Assembly: GCF_000006445.2 (NCBI RefSeq)
Contig: NC_006044.2
Location: forward strand, 434,001 to 498,000
DNA from: Debaryomyces hansenii CBS767
Lineage: Eukaryota > Ascomycota > Pichiomycetes > Serinales > Debaryomycetaceae
Length of the DNA: 64,000 bases
Reading direction: 5' to 3'
The notes below the pieces were generated by a model. That model had not been told where the DNA came from. It saw only the letters and a list, made by a program, of their open reading frames with translations, and did no database searches. The position numbers and the translations under genes were made by a program. Each line of letters opens with the position of its first letter. The first letter of the stretch is position 1. Below are positions 26,831 through 37,900 of the stretch, piece after piece.

Positions 26831-28024
26831 ATTTTAACTGTTGTGTAAACCCTTAATTTATAATTATCGTCTAAAAAAAGCTACGAAAATTAATCATTGC
26901 AATTGCAAGTATATTTATTTATTTATTTATAGAGGATGACTATGTAGATAGGATGCAAATTTTTTTTTCTTTTTTTTTTTTTTGCGGAAAAGTTTTTATA
27001 TGCATGATTAAAAAGAAACGGATCTGGTTGATATCGATCTTGTTGCACCATCAATTGGCTTTTTTCTGTGGATAACTGGAGGTCAATGGGGCCGGTATAG
27101 GTACTATAAATGTCGGAGATTCTAGTGATGGTATTTGTTTTGTCATAGCATTCCTACATCTCTCATAAATCAAGATCGCGTTTTGTTATCGGATCTGCTT
27201 CACTGCATAAACCCCAGTGACCTTCGGACAGAAAAGAATCTTTTTTTCAAAATCGTGCTTCTCTGACCATTTCTGTTTTATTCCACGTATTCTATTGGCT
27301 GTTTTTTCTACTTACGAGCTGGTCGTATATTGGCTAATTGTCTGATTGCAGTACGCAATTTCGATTTTACGCTTGTCAATTGCACATTGGTGCTTTGGTG
27401 TTACTGTTGTTTTACTTTATTCAAATGCTATCACATGGTCGCAGTCAATTGACCTGTGGTTTGATTGTAAGGCATATACGGTACTTAAGCAAGATATTAT
27501 GATTAATAGTTGATATGCATAGAATGGTCATTGGGGATCGTAATATTACCCAATCGCAATAATAACATTGAAAAGCATAATTAGTGTCATCGAAATACCC
27601 AATATAGTGACAGACATCGCAGCGTAACTGCCAAGTACTGGAAATTACTCGGTCATGCGAGTAATCTTGGGAATGCAATGTAGCGTAGCCCGTCGGTTGC
27701 ATCATTGCCGGGCACAACTGCGCGATGGTAGTACTGTTAGTGCAGTACGATAAGTCCGTGATCAGGTAATCCCGGTTGGGCAGCCTTGGTCAGAGAACAG
27801 GCACTAGTATGGTCTCGGGTTCGAGTCCGATGATAGCCTTTATTGGATTTAAGTGTATTGCTATTTTGAATTGTTTGCACGTGATTTTAAGCGAATTTTC
27901 AGTCTCATCATTACCCTGGAGCATTCAAATAGTCAGCAGAAGTGCTTTTGAGGTACCGTTACGGGGAATGGTATTTAGGCTTGTTAAAACGGCAATATCT
28001 AATATAGTACCTTTAAAGAGAACG
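26831..28024. other. divergent intergenic region SWIRM gene / SMM1
   Basis: 1.2 kb. The left part is AT-rich with TATTTATTTATTTAT near 26910-26930 and a long poly-T tract (26960-26983). The right part has higher GC and includes a sequence matching a Pol III B box (GGGTTCGAGTCC near 27806) that does not fold as tRNA. The last 57 bp before the SMM1 core ATG form an in-frame N-terminal extension. Confidence 0.5.
26960..26983 (+). repeat. poly-T tract
   Basis: 24 bases of T interrupted by a single C, 130 bp upstream of the SWIRM gene start. Such poly(dA:dT) tracts exclude nucleosomes at yeast promoters. Confidence 0.7.
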
Positions 28025-29149
28025 ATGGTTGAGTACAGCGGGAAACTAGCGCTTGCACCGATGGTGAGAAGCGGAGAGATCCCTACTAGACTCATGGCCT
28101 TGCGATATGGAGCTGATCTTGTGTGGACCCCCGAGATTGTTGATAAGAAGCTCATCAAGTGTGAACGGGTGATAAACGATGATTTGGGGACGGTTGACTT
28201 TTTGGATCCAAATAAGAAGGTTGTTTTTCGAACGTATCCCGCAGAGGAACTGGGAAAGCTCATTTTCCAGATTGGATCGGCCGACCCCGAGTTGGCAGTA
28301 CAGGCTGCTAAGATAGTGGCACAAGATGTGGATGGAATTGACTTGAACTGTGGGTGTCCTAAGCCGTTTTCCACGCATTCGGGAATGGGGGCTGCGTTGT
28401 TAACAACCCCCGATTTGCTCGAACTGATCTTGCGAAATTTAGTGTCAGAGGTAGGAAAAGTGTACGATATTCCAATCAGTGCTAAGATCAGGCTTCTAGA
28501 TGATACAGATGTGACTCCTTCATTGGAACTTATTGATAGATTGTGCAAGACGGGAATTTCGAACTTGACGTTACACTGTCGTACCCCAAGAATGAGGAAT
28601 AGAGACACTCCAGTGAGGGACTTTTTACCGTCAATTATCGATACTGTTCACGCCAATAACGTGAGTTTTATCATTAACGGATCTATCCGCAGTCGTCGTG
28701 AATTCCACTTATTGCAGCGGAAGTACGGGGAAAAAGTTGGGGGGATGATTGCAGAAAGTGCTGAATCTAATCCAACTGTTTTTGCAGAAACTCCGTTGCC
28801 TTGGAACCAAGTAGTACCCGAATTTATCAAAATAGCGCAAGATATGGATAATTATCCGGGAAACACAAAGTATATAATGCTCAATCAGGTTCCAGGAAAA
28901 TCCAAGTTCTATCAAAAGTTCTGTCAAGTCAAGACGCATAAAGAATTACTTGAAATCGCCGAAACCATAGGCGACGAGGGAAATCGGATTATGATGAAGT
29001 ATTTGCAGAAAGACTTATTGATCAACCCTTCAGATTTCGAGGGTTACCAATATGAAATGCAAAATAAACGCAGACTAGAACATGGGGATAAAATTAATGA
29101 TAACGACAAAATCGATAAGAAACAGAAAACAGTAGCTGTCGCTGTATAA
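28025..29149 (+). CDS. SMM1: tRNA-dihydrouridine synthase 2 (U20)
   Basis: A 374-aa flavin enzyme that reduces U20 in the D loop of cytoplasmic tRNAs. It begins MVEYSGKLALAPMVRSGEIPTR, aligning with the Smm1 start. The FMN-binding TIM barrel contains DLNCGCPKPFSTHSGMGAALL with the catalytic Cys111 (C before Pro-Lys), AKIRLLDD, LTLHCRT and IINGSIRS. It ends in a basic tail. The frame extends upstream without a stop; an ATG at 27968 would add MVFRLVKTAISNIVPLKRT, which looks like a mitochondrial presequence. In S. cerevisiae this gene was found as a suppressor of mitochondrial tRNA mutants. I annotate the conserved start and flag the longer form. The 3' ends of SMM1 and TIM23 converge. Confidence 0.93.
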   Translation: MVEYSGKLALAPMVRSGEIPTRLMALRYGADLVWTPEIVDKKLIKCERVINDDLGTVDFLDPNKKVVFRTYPAEELGKLIFQIGSADPELAVQAAKIVAQDVDGIDLNCGCPKPFSTHSGMGAALLTTPDLLELILRNLVSEVGKVYDIPISAKIRLLDDTDVTPSLELIDRLCKTGISNLTLHCRTPRMRNRDTPVRDFLPSIIDTVHANNVSFIINGSIRSRREFHLLQRKYGEKVGGMIAESAESNPTVFAETPLPWNQVVPEFIKIAQDMDNYPGNTKYIMLNQVPGKSKFYQKFCQVKTHKELLEIAETIGDEGNRIMMKYLQKDLLINPSDFEGYQYEMQNKRRLEHGDKINDNDKIDKKQKTVAVAV

Positions 29150-29482
29150 TAGAATTTATAGACTACTATCAATATAAAATGGTATACGATATAGTAACAT
29201 TTCATTAACACCCTTTTTATCTATATACAGCTTGTGGGTTCAAGCAAATAAATTACAAAAAAAATATAAACAGTGATATAGCAGTAAAATACCAACCCCC
29301 TCCAGGAATTAAAATACAAATTTGAGCTCTTCTTTAAATCATACTATTCTAACTGTTCTCACTCTTAAAGAATTTACTTTTCCAGATTTTTGTTATTGAC
29401 ATTCTCACGCTTCTGCGCTTTGAAGATATCCTCATTAAAATGCAATGCAAGTTTTGCGCTTAATAGTCTCCTATTAACATTT
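29150..29482. other. convergent intergenic SMM1 / TIM23
   Basis: 333 bp, AT-rich, between convergent stop codons. Nothing beyond presumed 3' UTRs. Confidence 0.5.
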
Positions 29483-30112
29483 TTATGCTAAAAAACGCTT
29501 AATACCACACCAAGCACCTGCTGCTCCAGCCATTAAGGCCGTCGAATAACCCATTGGTCTAATTCCAGCACTACTTCTGAAAAGAGCACCAGCTAAACCA
29601 CCAGCAACTATAGAATTGATGTCGTCATGTTTACCTCTAACTGCATCTAATGTTGAATCAATCAAGTTGTAAGTTAAAGCCAAAACACCAGCAGAGTTAC
29701 CCAAAAATGGACCTCTCTTAGTGATGTGATTCAAAACTGTGTTTAATTGTAATTTTGAGGAGGCATTCTTAGGTAAATTATTGATACCCTCTTGGAAACC
29801 GTAGGTACCACCAATACCTAAACCCAATAAATACACCGCACCGGTACCGTAACATAAGTCGTCAGTCCAACTTCTGGAAGGAATCAAACCCTTGGCACCC
29901 TCGATGTCATTTAATTGTTCTTCTTCTAAGTCTAAGTACTCGACCCCCTTTTCCAATCCTGCTAATGGATGCAACCTAGTTGAATCTAAAACACCTGGTG
30001 CCTGTAAAATGGATGATACATCGGACACTTGTGATGGATCAAATCCCAAGGAATTCTTTAATTCGGATTCTTTCTTCTGTTCTTCGGTTTTACCTCCAAA
30101 TAACCAAGACAT
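29483..30112 (-). CDS. TIM23: mitochondrial inner-membrane translocase subunit Tim23
   Basis: The channel subunit of the presequence translocase. Of 209 residues, 1-95 form the hydrophilic intermembrane-space receptor part (MSWLFGGKTEEQKKESELKN, with LHPLAGLEKGVEYLDLEEEQL). The Tim17/Tim22/Tim23 membrane domain follows (about 95-208) with four predicted helices and glycine-rich motifs: CYGTGAVYLLGLGIGGTYGFQEG, FLGNSAGVLALTYNLID, INSIVAGGLAGALFRSSAG and ALMAGAAGAW. It starts at the ATG complementary to 30110-30112. Length and topology agree with the family (222 aa in S. cerevisiae). Confidence 0.95.
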   Translation of the reverse strand: MSWLFGGKTEEQKKESELKNSLGFDPSQVSDVSSILQAPGVLDSTRLHPLAGLEKGVEYLDLEEEQLNDIEGAKGLIPSRSWTDDLCYGTGAVYLLGLGIGGTYGFQEGINNLPKNASSKLQLNTVLNHITKRGPFLGNSAGVLALTYNLIDSTLDAVRGKHDDINSIVAGGLAGALFRSSAGIRPMGYSTALMAGAAGAWCGIKRFLA

Positions 30113-31899
30113 CTTATATATATTGCTATGTTTCTATGCTATATTTTATCTATGAATAGATTTGGCCACACTATTATAATTTTTCAATCTTCGCCGGTAA
30201 TAATTTTCATCTTTTTTGTCACATTGTTACCCGGATCGATTTTTAAATTTTTTTTTTTCTGCTTCTATCACTTCTCTGGGGATCGAACCGTGATGTTTTG
30301 CGAGTCGGCCTACTGATGTGGTCTATTTTGCAACCATATAAACGTAATACCTGATACTTGAAACATAAGAACAGGAATGGGTTGTTTAGGTATGGTGACC
30401 TAGTGTAGATGTATATATTTTAATTGGCATGTATGTGTTTGGCTTCAAGCTATGCCGCTTCGCTATATTTTGCTCTAATAATACAAATTTTTTAATATAA
30501 TGCGCAAAATTAATAAAACATTTAGTATGTTATGTTGACATCAAGGAAGATCGAAGTGTTTTTTAGATTAATATCATAACACAACACAATTCAGCCTATT
30601 TGCTTTGAAAAGAGTAAAGAAAACTAATAAATCCCTATTTCTGTTAGGTTGCCTGAGTGTCCCATCTTCTTCGGCTATGCATATAGCCATCCAGAAAGAC
30701 TAACTAGTTGTGGCAGCATGTTTCAATTAGTCTAGTACCACTTTTGCCCCAAACCAGTAATGATAACACTCCTGATACCTGATTATAATTTACACACGCG
30801 GGCCACACTCACCGATGTGGAATATTGGATGCCAACTTCGCAGCCCATTTACAATCCAACGGTCCGGTCTGCAAAGAATTTGAACGCATTCCACGCAATC
30901 TCAACTTTTGCGCTATCTAGTTAATGCTACGTGCCATCCCTCTATACTTCGTCTGGACGAATCACTATATCGTCGAGCGATAAGCCTACAGGTTTATCTC
31001 GAGCTGAACAACGTATGAACTTGCGAAAGAAAATGCCAACGCAAATACAACCAACCGTCAATCCTGGTACTCGAGTCTCACAACCAAGTCTCTAGCTTCT
31101 ATGCTAGTACACGCCAGTATTTGGTGCCTTTCCACGTCTCTATGTAGGTCTTGTCCAATAAATTTATTACTTAATCTATTATACGACTCGATCGACTACG
31201 TCAATTAGTGCGCATATTTTGGGCCAACACAGGGCCTTAGTTTACTGGGCGATGGCTAAAATGTTGGGATTGTATTGCGCATACATCGGTACACCTGTAG
31301 TACTAACAGCATCACTCTAGCGGCGTCGTGTTGCCACCAGGACTCACTAGGCTGCGAATTGTCGTTGTATGTGTATTTGTTGGTTCAAACTACATGATAT
31401 CTACGGTGGAAAAATATTTATATAATGGAATCGGTATCCAAAATTTTTGATTCTTTTTGGACATTGTAATTATATTATAATATATACTTAAAACATCGTA
31501 GTTCTAAACTAATAGAGCTACTGCAATCCGTACTATAAATTCGCTGTTAAATTCAACACTTTGGTTTTGATTTACAGTCCCAAGCAGAATAGAATTCAAT
31601 AACTTATATTCTGACCAATTGAAATTTGATTCAAATTGTCAATTGTATTTATTAACCTCCAAATATATTAGCTACAAGGTATGTTTTTTATTCAAAGGAA
31701 CTAGAGCACAAGGAAGGCCAACAGTTAGACGCCAGATTCAATTGATCCGATTTTCTGTTCATCGCGCAGCCGCGAACACCCAAAAAATGGATTTATGAAA
31801 GAAAAATAGGATTTGATAGTTTTTGGACGTTGTGACGACGAAGAAATTTCATTCGAGTGTACATATGTCCATATACTTTGGAATTGATCGGGATATTGT
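30113..31899. other. long divergent intergenic region TIM23 / ACC1
   Basis: 1.79 kb, the longest gene-free stretch in the window. The TIM23-proximal 500 bp is AT-rich. The block at about 30650-31330 is less AT-rich and has no open frame. The last 200 bp has several short upstream ORFs of ACC1. It probably combines the TIM23 promoter and a large ACC1 control region; an unannotated non-coding RNA or replication origin cannot be excluded. Confidence 0.5.
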
Positions 31900-31903
31900 A
31901 TGA
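31865..31903 (+). promoter_or_regulatory. 12-codon upstream ORF overlapping the ACC1 long-form start
   Basis: ATG at 31865, 12 sense codons, stop TGA at 31901-31903. The stop shares bases with the ACC1 ATG (31900-31902) in an ATGA overlap. Ribosomes translating it would terminate on the long-form start and could resume at that ATG or at the internal ATG at 32116. The effect requires that the transcript start lies upstream of 31865, which is not visible. Confidence 0.5.
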
Positions 31904-34900
31904 GCGCCATTTGTGCCAAATTGAAAAAACTTACAACTAACATTTCACTCAATAGGTTACTATTTCCAAATCTTAATTTACGTCATCAATATAGAATATT
32001 AAAGTATATTCCAGTTAAACGACTTAATAGATACATCAACTACAACAGTGTCAACACTACTAATAACGACACCAACGATAACAAACTAAAGAATACCATT
32101 GATAATAAATATAGGATGTCTGACGTAACAACAGAGGTGAGAAATTACACTCAAATGCATCAGAAATTAGCTGACCACTTTAAAGGGTTGAACTCGGCAG
32201 ATAATGCTGAGCCAGGTAAGGTGACGGACTTTGTAAGATCGCACGAAGGTCACACGGTAATTTCGAGAGTTTTAATTGCAAATAACGGTATTGCTGCCGT
32301 CAAGGAGATCAGATCGGTTAGAAAATGGGCCTACGAGACATTCGGTGATGAAAGGGCCATTCAATTCACTGTGATGGCTACCCCAGAAGATTTGGAAGCT
32401 AATGCGGAGTACATTCGTATGGCGGACCAATTTATCGAGGTTCCAGGTGGAACTAACAATAATAATTATGCCAACGTTGAGTTGATCGTGGAAATTGCCG
32501 AAAGAACCAATGTTGACGCTGTCTGGGCCGGATGGGGTCATGCTTCAGAAAACCCATTATTACCAGAAATGTTAGCTGCCTCTCCAAAGAAAATCTTGTT
32601 TATAGGGCCTCCGGGATCTGCTATGAGATCTTTAGGAGATAAGATTTCTTCTACTATCGTAGCTCAACACGCAGATGTTCCATGTATTCCATGGTCCGGT
32701 ACTGGCGTTAGGGAAGTTAAGATTGACGAAGAAACTAACTTGGTTTCGGTTTCCGACGCTGTTTACGCCAAGGGTTGTTGCACAAGTCCAGAAGATGGTC
32801 TTGTTAAGGCAAAAGAAATTGGTTTCCCAGTCATGATCAAAGCTTCTGAAGGTGGTGGTGGTAAAGGTATTAGAAAAGTCGATAACGAAAAAGACTTTAT
32901 TGCCTTATACAAGCAAGCTTCGAACGAAATTCCAGGATCTCCTATTTTCATTATGAAGTTAGCCGGTGATGCTAGACATTTGGAAGTTCAATTATTAGCC
33001 GATCAATACGGTACGAATATTTCTCTTTTTGGAAGAGATTGTTCCGTTCAAAGAAGACATCAAAAGATCATTGAAGAGGCTCCAGTCACTATTGCCAAAA
33101 AAGAAAGTTTCCACGCCATGGAAAACGCTGCCGTAAGGTTAGGTAAATTAGTTGGCTATGTTTCTGCAGGTACAGTTGAATACCTTTATTCGCATAGTGA
33201 AGATAAATTCTATTTCTTAGAATTGAATCCAAGATTACAAGTTGAACATCCGACTACTGAAATGGTCACTGGGGTTAATTTACCAGCTGCCCAATTACAA
33301 ATTGCTATGGGTATTCCAATGCACCGTATTAGGGATATTAGGTCATTATACGGTGTAGACCCTCACACTTCTACCGAAATTGATTTTGAATTTAAGACTG
33401 AAAGTTCATTAGTTAGTCAGCGTCGTCCTGTTCCAAAGGGCCACACTACTGCATGTCGTATTACTTCAGAAGATCCAGGTGAAGGATTTAAGCCTTCTGG
33501 GGGTTCGTTACATGAATTGAATTTTAGATCATCTTCTAATGTCTGGGGTTATTTCTCTGTCGGTAATCAATCTTCTATTCATTCTTTCTCCGATTCGCAA
33601 TTCGGTCATATTTTTGCCTTTGGTGAAAACCGTTCTGCTTCAAGAAAACATATGGTTGTTGCTTTGAAAGAATTATCTATTAGAGGTGATTTTAGAACTA
33701 CCGTGGAATATTTAATTAAATTATTAGAAACACCAGATTTTGAAGACAATACAATCACTACTGGATGGTTAGACGAATTAATTTCAAAGAAATTAACGTC
33801 CGAAAGACCTGATCATATTGTTGCAGTTGTGTGTGGTGCCGCTACCAAAGCCCATATTCAATCCGAAGAAGATAGAAAAGAGTATATCCAATCATTGGAG
33901 AAAGGTCAAGTTCCAAACAAAGCTTTATTAAGGACTATTTATCCAATTGAATTCATTTATGAAGGATATAGATATAAATTCACCGCAACCAAGTCATCTA
34001 ATGATTCTTATACTTTATTCTTAAATGGTACAAGAGGAGTTGTTGGTGTTCGTTCATTATCTGATGGTGGGTTATTATGTGCAATTGACGGGAAATCTCA
34101 TTCTATTTATTGGAAAGAAGAGCCTGCTGCAACCAGATTATCAGTGAATGGTAAAACCTGCTTATTAGAAGCTGAAAACGATCCAACACAACTAAGAACA
34201 CCATCTCCAGGTAAGTTAGTGAAGTACTTAATTGAAAGTGGTGAACATGTTAATTCCGGAGAAGTTTATGCTGAGGTTGAAGTTATGAAAATGTGTATGC
34301 CATTAATTGCCCAAGACAATGGTGTTGTTCAATTAATAAAACAGCCTGGCTCTACAGTGAATGCTGGTGATATTTTAGCTATTTTAGAGTTAGATGACCC
34401 ATCTAAGGTTAAACATGCTATGCCTTACGAAGGAACCTTACCTCCATTAGGTGATCCTGTCGTTAGAGGTACCAAATCAGCACATGCTTTCCAACATTAT
34501 ACTAATATTTTGAGAAATATCTTAGCAGGGTTTGATAATCAAGTTATCATGAATTCAACTTTGAAGAGCTTAATTGAGATCTTAAAAAACAAAGACTTGC
34601 CCTACTCAGAATGGAATCAGTATGCCTCTGCATTACACTCAAGATTACCAATTAAGTTAGATGAAGCATTGTCAGCTTTGATTGAAAGAAACCAATCGAG
34701 AGGTGCTGAGTTCCCAGCTCGTCAAATCTTGAAGCAGATTCAAAAATTCACTACCGATCCATCGATCGATGCAAGTGTTAATGAAGTGGTTAAACCATTA
34801 ATTGATATTGCGACTAGATACTCTAACGGTCTTGTTGAGCACGAGTATGAATTTTTCTCAAATTTGATCAATGAATACTTTGAAATTGAAAACTTATTCT

Positions 34901-37900
34901 CTGGTACAAATGTTCGTGAGGATGATGTTGTTTTGAAATTAAGGGATGAAAACAAAGCTGATTTAAATAAAGTTATTAGTATTGTATTATCTCATTCCAG
35001 AGTCAGCTCAAAAAACAATTTAGTTTTGGCTATTTTAGATGAATACCAACCACTATTACAGTCATCTTCCAATACAGCTAACGGAATTAGAAATGCATTG
35101 AAGGATATTGTTGAATTGGATACTAGAGGCGCGGCTAAGGTGGCTTTGAAAGCAAGGGAAATGTTAATTCAATGCTCTTTGCCATCAATTCAAGAAAGAT
35201 CAGATCAATTAGAACATATCTTGAGATCCTCCGTGCTTCAAACTTCTTATGGTGAGATCTATGCTAATCACCGTACTCCAAGATTAGATATTATTCGCGA
35301 GGTTGTCGATTCCAAACACACAGTCTTTGACGTGTTGCCTCAATTTTTAGTCAACCAAGATGAATGGGTTTCTATTGCGGCTGCAGAAGTCTATGTTCGT
35401 CGTTCATATAGGGCATACTCCTTGGGACCGATCACTTATGACTTCCATGACAAATTACCGATCATTGAATGGAAATTCCAATTACCAAGTCTTAACTCAT
35501 CCCAGTTAACTGGTGTTCAACAAACTCAGAATCCAGATCAACCTGCTATGAACCGTGCGGCATCTGTTTCTGATTTGTCTTTTGTCGTCGATCAAAACAA
35601 AGAACAAAAGACAAGAATTGGTGTCTTAGTACCTTGTAGACATCTTGATGATGTGGATGAAATGATTACTGCAGCATTAGAAAAGATCCAACCTTCTGAC
35701 GGTATTACGTTTAAGGCTAAAGAGTCGGAGGAATCTAAAGCTTCTTATTTAAATGTTTTCAACATCGTCGTAACGAATATTGATGGTTACAATAATGAAG
35801 AGGAAGTATTGGCCCGGGTTCATGAAATTCTCGATGAATTTAAGGAAGACCTTAAGTCAGCTTCTATTCGTCGTATCACTTTCGTATTTGCTAATAAGAT
35901 TGGTGTTTATCCTAAATACTTTACTTTTACCGCACCAGATTATGTTGAAAACAAGGTTATCCGTCATATTGAGCCTGCATTGGCATTCCAATTGGAATTG
36001 GGAAGATTAAATAACTTTGACATTAAGCCGATATTTACCGACAACAGAAATATTCATGTTTATGAAGCTGTTGGTAAGAACTCTCCATCTGATAAGAGAT
36101 TCTTTACAAGAGGTATCATTAGGACTGGAATTATTCGTAATGATATAAGTATTAGTGAATACTTGATTGCCGAATCTAATCGTTTGATGTCAAGCATTTT
36201 GGATGCACTTGAGGTTATTGATACTTCTAATTCAGATCTTAATCATATCTTCATCAACTTTTCTGCTGTATTTAATGTCTTGCCTGAGGAGGTTGAAGCC
36301 GCTTTTGGCTCATTTTTAGAGAGATTCGGTAGAAGATTGTGGAGATTACGTGTGACTGGGGCTGAAATTAGAATTGCATGTACTGATCCAAATACTGGTA
36401 ATTCTTTCCCATTGCGCGCAATTATCACCAATGTCTCAGGTTACGTTGTTAAATCTGAGTTGTATATGGAAGTTAAAAACACTAAGGGTGAATGGGTTTT
36501 CAAATCCATTGGTTCTACGGGTTCCATGCACTTGAGACCAATTTCAACTCCTTATCCAGCGAAGGAATCGTTGCAACCAAAACGTTATAAGGCTCATAAT
36601 ATGGGTACTACGTACGTTTATGATTTCCCAGAATTATTCCGCCAGGCTACTCTTTCTCAATGGAAAAATCATCCGAAAGAAAAAGTTCCTAAGGAAATCT
36701 TTACGTCTTTAGAATTAATTTCTGACGAGAATGGAGATTTGACGGCAGTAGAACGTGATCCTGGCAGCAACAAGATTGGTATGGTTGGATTCAAGGTAAC
36801 TGCCAAAACCCCAGAATATCCTCGCGGCCGTCAATTTATTATTGTTGCCAATGATATTACCCATAAAATTGGTTCATTTGGTCCAGAAGAAGATGAATTC
36901 TTCAACAAATGTACTCAATTAGCTAGAAAATTAGGAATTCCAAGAATTTATCTTTCAGCTAATTCCGGTGCCAGAATTGGTATTGCTGATGAATTGGTTC
37001 CACTTTTCAATGTTGCTTGGAATGTTGAAGGTTCTCCAGATAAGGGTTTCAGATACTTATTCTTGACCCCTGAAGATAAGAAGAGCATTGATGAAGCTGG
37101 AAAATCTGATACAATTGTCACTGAAAGAATCGTTGAAGAAGGCCAGGAAAGATATGTCATCAAGTCGATCGTTGGAGAAGAAGATGGTTTAGGTGTTGAA
37201 TGTCTTAAAGGATCTGGTTTGATTGCTGGTAGTACCTCGAGGGCCTATAAGGATATTTTCACTATTACCTTAGTGACTTGTAGATCAGTTGGTATTGGTG
37301 CTTACTTGGTTAGATTAGGTCAAAGAGCCATTCAAGTTGAAGGTCAACCAATCATTTTAACTGGTGCTCCCGCTATTAATAAGTTATTAGGTAGAGATGT
37401 CTATTCGTCTAACTTGCAATTAGGTGGTACTCAAATTATGTATCGTAATGGTGTTTCCCATCTTACAGCTTCAGATGATTTAGCGGGAGTTGAGAAGATT
37501 ATGGAATGGATGTCTTATGTTCCGGCTAAGCGTGATATGCCAATTCCAATTTTGGAAAGTGAAGACAGCTGGGATAGAGAGGTTGAATATGTTCCACCTA
37601 AGGATGAACCATATGATGTTCGTTGGATGATAGAAGGAAAACAGTTAGATAATGGTGAATTCGAATCAGGTTTATTTGATAAGAATTCTTTCCAAGAAAC
37701 ATTATCCGGTTGGGCCAAAGGTGTTGTTGTTGGTAGAGCACGTCTTGGTGGTATACCAATTGGTGTCATTGGTGTCGAAACAAGAACTATAGACAACTTA
37801 GTACCTGCTGATCCTGCTAATCCAGAGTCCACTGAAATGATGATTCAAGAAGCTGGTCAAGTTTGGTATCCAAACTCTGCTTTCAAGACTGCTCAAGCGA

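Noticed and set aside
27800..27840. tRNA-like B box (GGGTTCGAGTCC) upstream of SMM1
   Set aside because: The T stem would have only two pairs, no 5' strand matches the putative acceptor GATAGCC, and there is no T4+ terminator. At most a remnant or chance match.
27776..27967. Part of the long SMM1 frame before the ATG at 27968
   Set aside because: It begins at a non-ATG codon, contains the B-box-like sequence and has no homology to Dus2.
30270..30330. Minus-strand B-box-like GGTTCGATCCCC near the TIM23 promoter
   Set aside because: The flanking bases do not form a T stem, and the downstream minus-strand sequence is A-rich, not a T-run terminator.
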